A stretch of 8,083 nt of DNA, from contig CAMKZP010000149.1 in the NCBI GenBank assembly GCA_946477805.1, forward strand, positions 1 to 8,083. Direction: 5' to 3'. A program made the translations under genes and the position numbers. The notes under the pieces were generated by a model. That model was not told the DNA's origin. It saw only the letters and a list, made by a program, of their open reading frames with translations, and did no database searches. This document shows positions 1 to 7,000 of the stretch, in pieces (within the stretch, counting starts at the first letter, position 1; the number at the start of each line of letters is the position of its first letter). This DNA is from an uncultured Enterobacter sp. GTDB lineage: Bacteria > Pseudomonadota > Gammaproteobacteria > Enterobacterales > Enterobacteriaceae.

Positions 1-12
1 TATAAGAGACAG
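1..12. other. Residual Tn5/Nextera mosaic-end adapter
   Basis: The first twelve bases, TATAAGAGACAG, are identical to the 3' end of the 19-bp Tn5 mosaic end used in transposase-based library preparation. On the minus strand they read CTGTCTCTTATA, directly after the ytfT codons for Ala-Ser-Met-Thr. The protein stops resembling E. coli YtfT exactly there: the expected continuation is Val-Ala-Gly, but the frame gives Cys-Leu-Leu. The coincidence of an exact 12-base match, the very edge of the window and the loss of homology makes untrimmed adapter far more likely than genomic sequence or a real transposon end. There is no transposase or longer inverted repeat next to it. Confidence 0.9.
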
Positions 13-314
13 GTCATGGAGGCGGCAGTGGCTCCGGCAATGGCCATCACCGCGCCGACGGAAAGGTCAATGCCGCCGGTGGCAATCACCAGCGTCATGC
101 CTATCGCCAGCAGCGCGACCGGCGCCGCGCGGTTTAAGATGTCTATCGGGCTGCCAAACAGGCGGCCATCCTGTACGGTAATCTGGAAAAAGTGCGGCGC
201 AACCAGGCTATCCACCAGCAGAACCAGCAGCAGCGCGATGATTTGCGGCGTACCGGTCGGCCAGCTGAAGCGGCGCTTTGGCTCGCCGGTGTGCGAAAGT
301 GAACGGGGCATCAC
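13..314 (-). CDS. ytfT: Sugar ABC transporter permease YtfT, N-terminal part only
   Basis: This is the first ~100 codons of an inner-membrane permease of the ribose/galactofuranose (RbsC-like) ABC family, expected to be about 340 residues when complete; the rest is lost at the left edge. After a charged, cytoplasmic N-terminus (KRRF) comes a first hydrophobic segment (ALLLVLLVDSLVA) and a second one (APVALLAIGMTLVIA). The latter runs into the family hallmark GGIDLSVG. The gene lies 10 bp after the ytfR stop. A strong Shine-Dalgarno sequence, AAGGAG, is 6 nt from a GTG at 312-314, which would give Met-Met-Pro as I recall for E. coli YtfT. The ATG at 309-311 is the alternative. It should pair with YjfF, which would lie further left, to form the membrane channel of the importer. 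Nothing in the part present is broken. Confidence 0.93.
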
Positions 315-320
315 GATTTA

Positions 321-326
321 CTCCTT
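321..326 (-). promoter_or_regulatory. Ribosome-binding site of ytfT
   Basis: The minus strand reads AAGGAG here, overlapping the TAA stop of ytfR (325-327). It stands 6 nt before the GTG at 312-314 and 9 nt before the ATG at 309-311. The spacing favours the GTG start. The overlap with the ytfR stop implies translational coupling between the two genes. Confidence 0.7.
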
Positions 327-1714
327 ACGCCGCGATGGCATTCATGATTGCCGGAACGGAAAGCGCATCCAGCGGAATTTCGGCCACCTGCTTGCGATCG
401 CGCATGATGATGACGCGGTCGGCATACCCCACCAGCTCCTCCAGCTCGGACGAGATAACCAGCAGCGCCAGCCCGTCGGCACAGAGCGTTTCGATCAGGC
501 GAATAATTTCGGCGTGCGCGCCCACGTCAATTCCGCGCGTTGGCTCGTCGAGGATCAGGAACTGGGGTTTTGTCAGCAGCCAGCGCGAGAGCAGCACCTT
601 CTGCTGGTTGCCGCCGGAGAGAAACTCAATCGGCTGTTCCGCGCTCCCGCACCGAGGCGGCGGCGATGATGCCGTCCGTTTTCCGGTCCTCCGGGCAGAA
701 GCCGACGCCCAGGCACGAGGCCTGATGCGGCGATCGCAGCGCGTGCGGTTTGCCCTTGATCAGCGCGCTGCCGCTGTCGGCAGGCTTTATCCCGAAGATC
801 ACTTCGGCGGTTTCGGTACGGCCAGAGCCCAGCAGCCCCGCCAGACCGACGATCTCCCCGGGGCGGACCTGCAGATTGAACGGGGCGATGACCCCTTTTT
901 TGCCGTAATCGCTGAACGCGGCGATCGGTTTATCGCTTAACAACGTGCGGCCTGCGCGCTGGAGCGCGTTGGTCTCCAGCTCACGGCCGAGCATCATTTT
1001 GACCAGCTCAATCTGCGGCAGCTCGCGGGTTTCGCGGCAGCCGACGAAGCTGCCGTTGCGCAGCACGGTGATGCGATCGCTCACCTCGTAGACCTGATCG
1101 AGGAAGTGGGTGACGAAGATCAGGCTCACCCCCTGGTCGCGCAGCTGGCGCATCAGGGTAAACAGCATCTCCACTTCCTGGGTATCGAGGCTGGCGGTGG
1201 GTTCATCGAGGATCAGCACCTTCGCAGAGAGATCGATGGCGCGACAGATGGCGACAATCTGCTGCATCGCCACGGAAAAGCGGTTCAGCGGCTCGCGGAC
1301 GTCAAGGGAGAAGCCGTACGATTCCATCAGCCTGGTGGCGCGCGCCTCCATCTCCTTGCGGCGCAGCAGGCCAAAGCGACGCGGCTCGCGGCCAATAAAC
1401 AGGTTATCCGCCACCGACATATTTGGCAGCAGGTTCACCTCCTGGTAGACGGTGCCTATCCCCAGCTGTTGGGCATGCGCCGTGTTTTTGGGTGAAATGG
1501 CGTTGCCTTCCAGCCAGATGGTGCCGCGATCGGCGTGGTAAACCCCGGTGAGGGCTTTGATCAGCGTCGATTTCCCCGCGCCGTTCTCGCCCAGCAGCGC
1601 CATAATCTCGCCCCGGCGCAGGCTGAAATCGACGTTATCCAGCGCCTTCACGCCGGGAAAGAATTTGCTTAAGCCCTCTGTGCGGAGGATTTCCTGATGT
1701 TGTTCTGTGGTCAT
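325..1714 (-). pseudogene. ytfR: Galactofuranose-type sugar ABC transporter ATPase YtfR, broken by internal deletion and frameshift
   Basis: YtfR is the double-domain ATPase that powers the YtfQ-YtfT-YjfF sugar importer on the cytoplasmic side. The ATG at 1712-1714 opens a frame with a complete first domain: Walker A GENGAGKST (residues 42-50), a diverged signature FSVAMQQ (146-152), Walker B VLILDEP (166-172) and switch His203. The second domain begins with the Lys-less loop GLLGSGRTE (about 293-301), normal for this family. Homology ends at Glu357, and the frame stops after five unrelated residues (TGA, 626-628). From 639 down to 325 a different frame encodes the end of the gene: LSGGNQQK signature, FLILDEP Walker B and the C-terminus. 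The parts sum to 357 + 104 residues against about 500 for E. coli YtfR. So about 39 residues are missing, equal to a net loss near 113 bp with the junction at 639-644. It is either a real recent pseudogene or an assembly error; remaining codons look undegraded. Confidence 0.88.
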
Positions 1715-1718
1715 GGTT

Positions 1719-1725
1719 CCCCCTC
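1719..1725 (-). promoter_or_regulatory. Ribosome-binding site of ytfR inside the repeat arm
   Basis: The minus strand reads GAGGGGG, then AACC, then the ytfR ATG at 1712-1714. This purine run is the only plausible Shine-Dalgarno sequence for ytfR. It is formed by the outer arm of the intergenic inverted repeat (1720-1730), so it would be paired and hidden if the long stem with 1826-1836 forms. Confidence 0.6.
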
Positions 1726-1836
1726 ACCCTGACCCTCTCCCCGGAGGGGAGAGGGGACTGTTCGTGCCAGTCTTTAATTTTCTGCCCAAACCGCCCTTTT
1801 CCCTCTCCCCGGAGGGGAGAGGGCTAGGGTGAGGGG
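1720..1836. repeat. Pair of inverted GC-rich hairpin repeats between ytfQ and ytfR
   Basis: Two copies of one element stand in opposite orientation, 45 bp apart. Each copy has a perfect hairpin of 10-bp arms, CCCTCTCCCC and GGGGAGAGGG, around a GGA loop (1733-1755 and 1801-1823). Outside these, CCCCTCACCCT (1720-1730) is perfectly complementary to AGGGTGAGGGG (1826-1836), so the whole 117 bp can also fold into one long stem. Units of the type CCCTCACCCT..CCCTCTCCCC are a recurrent intergenic repeat in enterobacterial genomes; this is recalled, not searched. The pair starts one base after the ytfQ stop codon and ends inside the ytfR ribosome-binding site. In the transcript it would protect the upstream ytfQ message from 3' degradation and lower expression of ytfR, as REP elements do between malE and malF. 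No T-run follows either hairpin in the transcribed direction, so it is not a typical terminator. Confidence 0.88.
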
Positions 1837-1837
1837 C

Positions 1838-2794
1838 TTAGTAGCCCATATTTTTCTTCTTCTCTAACTCTTCTTTCGCCGTATCCGGCAGGTAGAGCGT
1901 GGATTTGGTGACCGTTACTTTCTCAGGCAGCGTGCCGTCTTTTTTGAATTTCTCCAGCGCGTCAAAGGCCGGGCCGGCCATGTTTGGCGTCAGCTCAACG
2001 CTGGCATTGGCTTCACCGTCGATCATTGCTTTATAGATATCAGGCACGCCGTCGATAGAGCCGGTAAGGATGTCTTTGCCCGGCTTCAGGCCCGCCTCTT
2101 TGATGGCCTGGATGGCGCCGATGACCATGTCGTCGTTGTGGGCGTAAACCATGCAGATGTTCTTGCCGTTGTTTTCAGCTTTGATAAAGCTCTCCATGAC
2201 CTCTTTGCCCTTGCTGCGGGTAAAGTCGCCGGACTGAGAGCGGATAATCTTGATGTTTGGCGCTTTCGCGATGGCCTCAGCGAAACCTTTCTTACGATCG
2301 ATAGCCACGCTCGCGCCGACGGTTCCCTGCAGCTCAACGACGTTGCACGGCTTGCCGTCGACCTGTTTTATCAGCCAGTCGCCAATCAGCTGGCCTTCAA
2401 GCACGTTATTGGCGGTGACGGTGGTCATATAGAGAGATTTGTCTTTTACATCGATGGAACGATCGAGCAGGAAGACCGGAATTTCAGCGTCTTTCGCTTC
2501 CTTCAGCACCGGCTCCCAGCCCGTTGCCACGACCGGCGCAATGAAGATGGCGTCCACGCCCTGGGCAATAAAGGAGCGCACCGCTTTGATCTGGTTTTCC
2601 TGTTTTTGCTGACCATCGGCGATTTTTAGCGTGATACCGCGTTTTTCGGCCTCGCTTTTCGCAACGCTGGTCTCAGCCGCACGCCAGCCGGATTCAGAGC
2701 CGACCTGCGAAAAACCTACGGTTAAAGGTGCGGCCATCGCCATAGACGACATGGCTGCCGAAACTGCTGTGACAAGAAGTAAGCGCTTCCACAT
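1838..2794 (-). CDS. ytfQ: Periplasmic galactofuranose-binding protein YtfQ
   Basis: This is the substrate-binding protein of the ytfQ-ytfR-ytfT-yjfF ABC importer, of the periplasmic binding protein type I (RbsB-like) family. The E. coli protein binds galactofuranose and related furanose sugars. The 318 residues equal the E. coli length. The start at ATG 2792-2794 gives a classical signal peptide: Lys-Arg, a hydrophobic stretch, then Ala-Met-Ala, with likely cleavage before Ala22 (APLTVGFSQVG). It has a ribosome-binding GAGGA 7 nt upstream. Recognisable family segments are DGQQKQENQIKAV, IDAIFIAPV-like (VDAIFIAPVVATGWEPVL), DRS, and VYAHNDDMVIGA followed by TGSIDG. Two cysteines (CNVVELQ and CMVYAHN) could form a disulphide. 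The frame is intact to KKKNMGY and TAA. An in-frame ATG 42 codons upstream would destroy the signal peptide and is not used. It is the first gene of its operon. Confidence 0.97.
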   Translation of the reverse strand: MWKRLLLVTAVSAAMSSMAMAAPLTVGFSQVGSESGWRAAETSVAKSEAEKRGITLKIADGQQKQENQIKAVRSFIAQGVDAIFIAPVVATGWEPVLKEAKDAEIPVFLLDRSIDVKDKSLYMTTVTANNVLEGQLIGDWLIKQVDGKPCNVVELQGTVGASVAIDRKKGFAEAIAKAPNIKIIRSQSGDFTRSKGKEVMESFIKAENNGKNICMVYAHNDDMVIGAIQAIKEAGLKPGKDILTGSIDGVPDIYKAMIDGEANASVELTPNMAGPAFDALEKFKKDGTLPEKVTVTKSTLYLPDTAKEELEKKKNMGY

Positions 2795-2848
2795 ATGAAC
2801 GTCCTCGTAGGGGTGTTTATTGTTGGTTAAAAGGTGTTCTGCGAAATG

Positions 2849-2894
2849 ACTATAGCCAATGATATATGTAACGAATTGCGTTACATCACACTTC
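2849..2894 (-). promoter_or_regulatory. Predicted ytfQ promoter with CRP-like site
   Basis: On the minus strand a -10 element TATAGT lies at 2849-2854, predicting a start near 2842 and a leader of about 48 nt. No good -35 hexamer is seen 16-18 nt upstream, which suggests an activator-dependent promoter. TGTGA, the conserved CRP half site, is at 2886-2890; its 16-bp frame (2875-2890) is centred about 41 bp upstream of the predicted start, the class II CRP position. The second half (GCAAT) matches poorly. Sugar-transport operons are commonly CRP-activated, which fits. All of this is prediction from motifs. Confidence 0.45.
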
Positions 2895-2900
2895 AGAAAA

Positions 2901-2920
2901 GTGAATGAAACGTTAATCAC
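2901..2920. promoter_or_regulatory. Imperfect palindrome resembling a LacI-family operator
   Basis: Plus-strand GTGAATGAAA and CGTTAATCAC form an imperfect dyad around a central ACG/CGT step. The 12-bp core TGAAACGTTAAT differs at two positions from the palindrome TGAAACGTTTCA seen in many LacI-family operators. It lies just upstream of the CRP-like site. It is a weak candidate with no assigned regulator. Confidence 0.25.
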
Positions 2921-2924
2921 AAGT

Positions 2925-2940
2925 TTGTAATCGCTTTCAT
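2925..2940. promoter_or_regulatory. GalR/GalS-type operator upstream of ytfQ
   Basis: TGTAATCGCTTTCA (2926-2939) matches every fixed position of the GalR/GalS core consensus TGTAANCGNTTNCA; only the outermost G and C of the 16-bp box are replaced by T. It is centred about 90 bp upstream of the predicted ytfQ start and about 135 bp upstream of the predicted ppa start, so ytfQ is the more likely target. Regulation of ytfQ by the galactose regulators fits the sugar the transporter carries, and I recall reports of GalR binding upstream of ytfQ in E. coli. Confidence 0.55.
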
Positions 2941-3035
2941 TTTCGCATTTAAAATGCAGCTGAGTTTATGGATTTTCCTGTCATGGTATCGGTCTGAAAA
3001 GTGGGTCTAACGAGGAGAGAAGGCGAAAACAGGCG

Positions 3036-3063
3036 GAGACATTCAGCGCCAGTTGGCTATAAT
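3036..3063 (+). promoter_or_regulatory. Predicted ppa promoter
   Basis: A perfect -10 hexamer TATAAT lies at 3058-3063. With a 16-bp spacer, GAGACA at 3036-3041 matches four of six -35 bases. The start of transcription would be near 3070, giving a leader of about 33 nt. The ribosome-binding AAGGA of ppa is at 3091-3095. The rest of the divergent region (2941-3035) shows nothing I can name. Confidence 0.65.
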
Positions 3064-3102
3064 ACCTGCCACTTGTTTACCATCCAATTTAAGGACACAG
3101 AC

Positions 3103-3633
3103 ATGAGCTTACTCAACGTCCCTGCGGGTAAAGAACTGCCAGAAGACATCTACGTTGTTATCGAAATTCCGGCCAACGCAGATCCAATCAAATATGAAAT
3201 CGACAAAGACACCGGTGCGCTGTTTGTTGACCGTTTCATGTCTACCGCAATGTTCTATCCGTGCAACTACGGCTACATCAACCACACCCTGTCCCTGGAC
3301 GGTGACCCGGTTGACGTTCTGGTCCCAACGCCATACCCGCTGCAGCCAGGCGCCGTCATTCGCTGCCGTCCGGTTGGCGTGCTGAAGATGACCGACGAAG
3401 CCGGTGAAGATGCGAAGCTGGTTGCGGTTCCGCACACCAAGCTGAGCAAAGAGTATGATCACATCAAAGATGTGAACGACCTGCCAGAGCTGCTGAAAGC
3501 GCAGATCACTCACTTCTTCGAGCACTACAAAGACCTCGAAAAAGGCAAGTGGGTTAAAGTTGACGGCTGGGACAACGCTGAAGCGGCGAAAGCCGAAATC
3601 GTTGCCTCCTTCGAGCGCGCTGCTAAGAAGTAA
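3103..3633 (+). CDS. ppa: Inorganic pyrophosphatase
   Basis: Family I soluble inorganic pyrophosphatase, a cytoplasmic Mg-dependent enzyme that hydrolyses pyrophosphate to two phosphates and so pulls biosynthetic reactions forward. The 176 residues equal the E. coli length. The family signature DGDPVDV is at residues 66-72 with metal-binding Asp66, Asp68 and Asp71. Other active-site residues are in place: Glu21, Lys30, Arg44, Tyr56, Asp98, Asp103, Lys105, Tyr142 and Lys143, counting the initiator Met. The start is the ATG at 3103-3105, 7 nt after AAGGA; the frame is open further upstream but that part overlaps the promoter and has no homology. Codon choice (CTG, AAA, GAC, GGT, ACC) is that of a highly expressed gene and clearly less GC-rich at third positions than tamB. 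It is transcribed alone, divergent from ytfQ and convergent with ytfP. Confidence 0.99.
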   Translation: MSLLNVPAGKELPEDIYVVIEIPANADPIKYEIDKDTGALFVDRFMSTAMFYPCNYGYINHTLSLDGDPVDVLVPTPYPLQPGAVIRCRPVGVLKMTDEAGEDAKLVAVPHTKLSKEYDHIKDVNDLPELLKAQITHFFEHYKDLEKGKWVKVDGWDNAEAAKAEIVASFERAAKK

Positions 3634-3651
3634 TGCTTACTGCTGTTGATT

Positions 3652-3677
3652 AAGGCCCCGCGAGTCGGGGCTTTTTT
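3652..3677 (+). terminator. Rho-independent terminator of ppa
   Basis: GCCCCG (3655-3660) pairs with CGGGGC (3666-3671) around a 5-nt loop, and six T follow (3672-3677). It begins about 20 bp after the ppa stop codon. In the other direction no T-run follows, so it acts on ppa only. Confidence 0.93.
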
Positions 3678-3690
3678 GTGTCTGGTGAGT

Positions 3691-3710
3691 ATCGCCGTCC
3701 GGCAAGAGGC
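3691..3710 (-). repeat. Possible half-REP remnant
   Basis: The minus strand reads CTTGCCGGACGGCGAT, close to the TTGCCGGATGGCG opening of enterobacterial REP units. The complementary second half of a REP hairpin is not visible. It sits between the two convergent terminators, a typical REP position. The match is short and may be chance. Confidence 0.25.
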
Positions 3711-3739
3711 GCAAAAAACAACGCCACCTTTCGGTGGCG
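3711..3739 (-). terminator. Rho-independent terminator of the tamA-tamB-ytfP operon
   Basis: On the minus strand CGCCACC pairs with GGTGGCG (3733-3739 with 3722-3728) around a GAAA tetraloop. The run TTGTTTTTT follows (A-rich on the plus strand, 3713-3720). It starts about 10 bp after the ytfP stop, which is itself a tandem TGA-TAA. Together with the ppa terminator it insulates the two convergent units. Confidence 0.93.
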
Positions 3740-3749
3740 CTGTCGTTTA

Positions 3750-4094
3750 TCAGTACTGGTCTCTGTCTAACCAGTTACCGCTTTCAATCCGCGTTAACCC
3801 TTCGACCGAACGCTGGTACACGTACATCCATGCACTTCCGTACGGGGTCTGGATCAACTGGCGTGCGTATTCACCGCCTCTGGTGCGCAAGGCATCCAGT
3901 TCGGCAAGCGTGGCATTATCAATACGATAAACTTCACCCTGTACCGTTCCTTCACCTGGAACCGCGCCTGGATAGTGGCCCAGACTGTACAACTGGTAGT
4001 TCTCAATATTGTAATTACCCATCAACTGGGCGTTGGTCATCCAGTGACTGTTGCCCTGCTTCGTGCGTAAACTACCGTAGACAAATATTCGCAT
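3750..4094 (-). CDS. ytfP: Gamma-glutamylcyclotransferase-fold protein YtfP
   Basis: A small cytoplasmic protein of the GGCT-like (AIG2/BtrG) fold, 114 residues against 113 recalled for E. coli. The N-terminal nucleotide/substrate-loop motif YGSL is at residues 6-9, preceded by a short beta strand (MRIFV). Family-typical GEVYRI (53-58) and LDALRTRGGEYAR (66-78) follow; Glu75 in GGEYAR is the likely counterpart of the catalytic glutamate. The fold family cleaves gamma-glutamyl amines or peptides to 5-oxoproline, but no substrate is established for YtfP as far as I know, so the reaction is inferred. The ATG follows the tamB stop by 2 nt with no clear Shine-Dalgarno sequence, which implies coupled translation. 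The steady association with tamAB is unexplained functionally. Confidence 0.95.
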   Translation of the reverse strand: MRIFVYGSLRTKQGNSHWMTNAQLMGNYNIENYQLYSLGHYPGAVPGEGTVQGEVYRIDNATLAELDALRTRGGEYARQLIQTPYGSAWMYVYQRSVEGLTRIESGNWLDRDQY

Positions 4095-4096
4095 TG

Positions 4097-7000
4097 CTAG
4101 AACTCAAACTGATAGAGCACATCGAGCGCCTGATCTATGCCAGACACCGCTTCCAGATATAGCTTAGGCATCAGGCGATAGCGTAGCGTGAGTGTGGCTA
4201 ATGAGTCAAAGATCCCCACGCCATATTTTACCTGCAGACCCGGCAGCACATAGCCGCTGACCACCACCTGCGAAGAGTCACCCACGCCCTGGGTGTCCAG
4301 CGCAAGATTGCTTACGCCGAACGTCTCGCCGATTTTACCCACAACCTGACCACTTTGTGCAACCCCCAGGCCGACTAACATTGAGGTCATCGCCGCGCTG
4401 TCGCTTTGACCGCTCTCCAGCCCCTGCCCGCGCAGCAGGTAGGATAACGCATCCTGCTGGGACATTGCCGGGTCGGAGAAGATTTCCGCCCTCGGTTCAT
4501 CAGCGGAGCCGGTTACGCGAACGCCCGCAATTACGTCGTTTTCAGTGGCTTCAGGGTTACGAATGGCCTCGATATTCAGTATCGGCTGGTCCGGTGGGCC
4601 AGAGAACAGCAGTTCGCCTTTACGCACAATCAGATCCTGACCGTAGGCGTGGAAGCGCCCCTCAGGGATCGTGATTTGTCCGTTCAGGCCAAGCCCCTGT
4701 TTATCCTGCGCGACTTTCAGATCCCCCGTGAGCCTCGCCTTCAGCCCGAATGCATCCAGGCGGACGTTATTCCCCACGTGCACGATAAGGTTACTGTTGA
4801 TCGGTATGCCCGCACTTTGCTGCTCAACGGGCTGAAGATTGTTATCGAGCATCACCTCGTCGCTGGAAACGCCGACGGCGCTTTCCGGCACGTCGTGGAC
4901 CACGATGCGCGCCCAGGGCACGTCTACGCGCCCGTCAAGGGTAAACAGGCTTGGCGTCGCCTCAAAGACCACGTCCGGCGAAACGTCCAGCCGCACCATA
5001 GGCGGAACGGTGATACGTACCCGGCTGCCCTTCGCCGCAACGCGGGCGCGCCAGTTATCCAGCTGGCTCCAGTCGGCGTCGCCGCTGAGGTTGATTTGCC
5101 CCTGCTGCGTGCGTACGACACCGGCGAGCGTTGAGCTTCTGCCGTTGAAGTTCATCGCAATCTGGCTCGGCTGCATATCGAACGGCATGAAGTTTCCGTC
5201 GATATCAAGGCCATTCAGCTGCATCTGGCCGAAGAGCTGCGGGTTTTGCGCATCGCCGGCCAGGCGCAGGTTAGCGCTGAGTATTCCCTCGGCTTTTTCC
5301 CCGCGGGAGAAAATAGGGTTGACCATCGCCAGGTTAACGTTGCGGATATTGACGCTACCGCCCAGGTTGCGCCGCCCCTGCGGGTCGGTAATTTGCACCT
5401 GGCCGTCAAGCTGACCGTTATTGGTCAGGCGGATCAGCCACCCCAGCTCGGCGCGGTTGTTATGCAGGTCGGCGCTCAGGTTCAGGGTCTCAAACGCCAG
5501 CGGAAGCGGCGCGTCGTTGACGTCCTGCGTCACCTTCACGTTTCGCCCGGAAAGCGTCACGCTGCCCTGCGGCAGCCCCTCTTTGGTGGTGTCCCACGCC
5601 ACGTCCGCTTTACCGCTGAAGACGCCGCTGGCCTGGGTGGTTTCCGGCATAAACGGCTTCAGCATCGCCAGGTCGAAGCGGTTGAGGTTAACCTGCGCAC
5701 GCCCTTGTGCGCCCGCATCGATAGTCTGCGGCACGCACAGTTCGGCATTGGGGTTCGTCCAGCAGTGTGGCCCAATGCTGATTTTTTGTTCGGCGTTGCG
5801 GTAGTCCAGCGCAATAGAACGCGATAGCGCCAGCGGCCCCACCGGCGTGCTGAAGCGGGTATTGTCCAGCGTGCCTCTCCAGCGCTGTTCCTTGCGGTCG
5901 AAGCTGCCCGCCAGATGGAGCTGTCCTGAGACCGGCTCACCCTGCACGCGCAGCTGGAGGTCGTGCTGCTTCTCGTTGCCTTTGGCCTCCAGCGTCACCA
6001 GGTTGACGTTCACGTCCGGCTGGGAGATGCGCTCTACGCGCAGGTTCAGGCTACCGCCGATCTGATCGGTGGATTTCACATCCCCCTGAACGCGCACGCG
6101 GGCGATGGACAACGCCTGCCAGCGCAGGCCGTTGGCGGTAATATCCGCCAGCAGCTGCGGCGCGTCTACCGTGCCGCGCACCTTCACCAGGCCTTTCGCG
6201 GTGCCGCCAAGCCCCGGCAGGGCATTGTCCAGATTCGGCGCGTCGATGGTGGCGTCCAGATCGAGATCCGTCACCCCCAGCTCGCCTTTGATATCCGCCG
6301 TGTTGCGGCCCAGCGCCACGTGCAGGCCCGGGATCGTCCACTGCAGATAGCTGTTCCCTTTGACCGAGCCTTCAACCTTAACCTTATTCTGCTTCACGTT
6401 ACCGGTCAGCTTGATTTCCGGCACGTCCATCTGCCACGTACCGCCGTACAGGCTGCCGCGGGTTTTGATCAGGCCGTCGAGTTTTGATGGCCACTCCGGC
6501 ACCTCTTTGGCGGTGTTGATGCCCGTAAGCTTCAGCTCGCCGCGCCAGCTGATCGCCTGCTGCCAGTCGAGCAGCGCGGTCAGCTCGGTTTTCCCTTCCA
6601 GCGCCGCGACGGTCAGCTTGTCGAGGTTAACCTGCTGCTCATTGCCTTTGGCATCCAGAGTGATGGTCGCGGGCGGTACCCCCTGCCCCTTCACCGCCGT
6701 GCGGAATGACAGCGTGTAATCCGTCATCTTGCCGCTCAGCTTCAGCTTCAGGTCATCGGCCTGGAACTGTTTTTCGCCGGTGAACGGCCAGTACAGCTGC
6801 TTGCTGACAAGCTCCAGATTGATCGGCAGGCCCGCTTCCGCCAGCCGGGTTTGCCCGCGCAGGACCATATCCACCGGGCCGGAGAGGTTAACGCCGAACT
6901 CCAGCTTATCGCGCAGCGCACCGCCAACCTTCAGCTTCACCTTTTCGCCCTTGAGCGGTTCAACGTTGAGGGCGCTGTTGAGGGTAATATCCACCGGCCA

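Noticed and set aside
1..12. End of a natural Tn5/IS50-type transposon
   Set aside because: Only 12 bases of the synthetic mosaic end are present, at the exact window edge, with no transposase or duplication, so library adapter is the better explanation.
325..597. A 90-codon frame starting with GTG as an independent gene
   Set aside because: It is the C-terminal end of YtfR, starting in mid-domain right after the LSGGNQQK signature; the apparent start is only the first GTG after the frameshift.
1733..1823. The strong hairpins as rho-independent terminators after ytfQ
   Set aside because: Neither hairpin is followed by a T-run in the ytfQ direction on the minus strand (GGGTCAGGG and AAAAGGGCGG follow); they fit the intergenic-repeat class instead.
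1720..1836. CRISPR array
   Set aside because: Only two repeat units in inverted orientation, no third unit and no cas genes.
2795..2920. Upstream in-frame ATG extending ytfQ by 42 residues
   Set aside because: It would put a non-homologous stretch before the signal peptide and covers the predicted -10 and CRP-like site; the start at 2794 gives the 318-residue length and has a good ribosome-binding site.
3001..3102. Upstream extension of the ppa frame
   Set aside because: The extra residues overlap the TATAAT promoter and the ribosome-binding site and resemble no pyrophosphatase; the 176-residue form from 3103 equals the E. coli protein.
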